Shown here piece after piece: positions 63,620-64,000 of a DNA stretch of 64,000 bases (position 1 is the first letter of the stretch; the number at the start of each line of letters is the position of its first letter). The translations under genes were made by a program, and so were the position numbers. The notes below the pieces were generated by a model. That model did not search any database and was not told the DNA's origin. It saw only the letters and a list, made by a program, of their open reading frames with translations. This DNA comes from Lishizhenia tianjinensis (GTDB lineage Bacteria; Bacteroidota; Bacteroidia; Flavobacteriales_D; Crocinitomicaceae). The stretch spans positions 46,560 to 110,559 of the forward strand of contig CALQIX020000010.1 in the NCBI GenBank assembly GCA_943330745.2. The letters run 5' to 3'.

Positions 63620-64000
63620 CTAAGGCAATTTTAAAAAGAATAAATAACTTTCTGGTGCTTTTGGGTCGATATTCGAGAAATTCATTCGATCAATTACTCC
63701 TTCTGTCCTTCGATTAAATTGATTTAAGTAATCGAGCAAGTTTTGGTTATTTGTAATTTGAGATAAATATTCTTCAGTCAAAAGGACTTTTTTGTTTGTT
63801 GATGAATCGAAATAGGAAGCTGGGCTAGATTCGCCAAGTCCTTGAGGTATAATTCTTCTTGGGTCAATACCTTTTTCAAGTACCAAGTAACGATAACAAG
63901 CCCTAGAACGATTTTGAGACAAAACTAAATTGCGATTCTTTGCTCCATAGGCATCGGTATGAGATATTAATTTCAACACCATTGTAGGGTATTGATTAAG
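63620..64000 (-). CDS. OmpA-family C-terminal domain, 5' truncated by the window edge
   Basis: The frame is open to base 64000, so the start lies right of the window; the 126 visible residues are the C-terminal part. LKLISHTDAYGAKNRNLVLSQNRSRACYRYLV and EKGIDPRRIIPQGLGESSP are the peptidoglycan-binding OmpA motifs (the second including the diaminopimelate-binding Arg region). A 55-residue unconserved tail follows. Larger Bacteroidota members carry N-terminal TPR, PD40 or CNA-type domains, for example gliding and T9SS-associated proteins; that part is not visible. Confidence 0.9.
   Translation of the reverse strand, partial: LNQYPTMVLKLISHTDAYGAKNRNLVLSQNRSRACYRYLVLEKGIDPRRIIPQGLGESSPASYFDSSTNKKVLLTEEYLSQITNNQNLLDYLNQFNRRTEGVIDRMNFSNIDPKAPESYLFFLKLP

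Overview
The window is a typical chromosomal segment of a low-GC member of the Bacteroidota, most likely a Flavobacteriales relative (a Crocinitomicaceae/Fluviicola-like lineage is my best guess, not proven). The evidence is: two secreted proteins with type A and one with type B type IX secretion (T9SS) C-terminal sorting domains; families largely restricted to Bacteroidota (DUF4494, DUF4476, DUF4296, DUF6702, DUF2452); a fused LpxC-FabZ; TonB receptors with carboxypeptidase-regulatory plug extensions; promoters of the TAnnTTTG type; and almost no Shine-Dalgarno sequences. I see no rRNA, tRNA, CRISPR array, intact insertion sequence or prophage.

Layout. 1-3.0 kb: end of a sortilin-like T9SS protein. 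3.0-5.9 kb: a small accessory patch with a GC-richer remnant of a DNA methyltransferase, a large hairpin, an ORF6N DNA-binding protein with a degenerate phospholipase-D-like tail, and two glycosyltransferase genes. 6.1-10.9 kb: housekeeping genes (rpe, rhomboid protease, class IV aminotransferase, CPBP protease, ung, a PaaY-like hexapeptide protein). 10.9-15.0 kb: a TonB receptor followed by an M14 carboxypeptidase. 15.1-19.4 kb: tight operon serS - lipoprotein - TPR protein - rsmI. 19.5-23.9 kb: a 1455-residue sortilin-like T9SS protein, ended by a strong terminator. 24.0-27.7 kb: an operon of a barrel protein, lipoprotein, small acidic protein, FemAB/GNAT-like protein and purT. 27.7-30.9 kb (minus): DUF4476 protein, and a PglC-type sugar transferase with a DegT aminotransferase (surface-glycan initiation). 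31.3-36.2 kb: efp, gcvT, a GH3/NagZ-like lipoprotein, a PduO-type cobalamin adenosyltransferase, a lipoprotein and a catalytically dead CTP-synthase-type glutaminase homologue. 36.2-39.7 kb (minus): a large outer-membrane protein. 39.9-45.4 kb: DUF6702 + M1 peptidase, then a T9SS type B repeat protein. 45.5-48.7 kb (minus): lipid A operon lpxD - lpxC/fabZ - lpxA. 48.8-52.1 kb: YceI, a barrel protein, LolA, DUF2452. 52.1-54.5 kb (minus): dolichol-phosphate-mannose-type synthase - dihydroorotase - DUF4296. 54.6-57.6 kb: DUF4442, DUF4494, pdxH, M16 peptidase. 57.6-60.5 kb: a His/Cys-rich small protein, TonB receptor and Cys/His-rich lipoprotein, which look like a metal-uptake unit. 60.5-64 kb: zinc-ribbon membrane protein, barrel protein, cdd, wecE-like aminotransferase and a truncated OmpA-family gene.

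The observations I rate highest are: (i) the CTP-synthase-type GATase homologue in which all three catalytic positions are replaced; (ii) the His/Cys-rich trio around the TonB receptor at 57.6-60.5 kb; (iii) at least six genes in which a TAnnTT(T/C)G promoter element ends only 3-5 bases before the start codon, which predicts leaderless or nearly leaderless mRNAs; and (iv) the methyltransferase remnant beside the ORF6N gene. Most of the window is ordinary core genome; I do not see an obvious new defence or mobile system.
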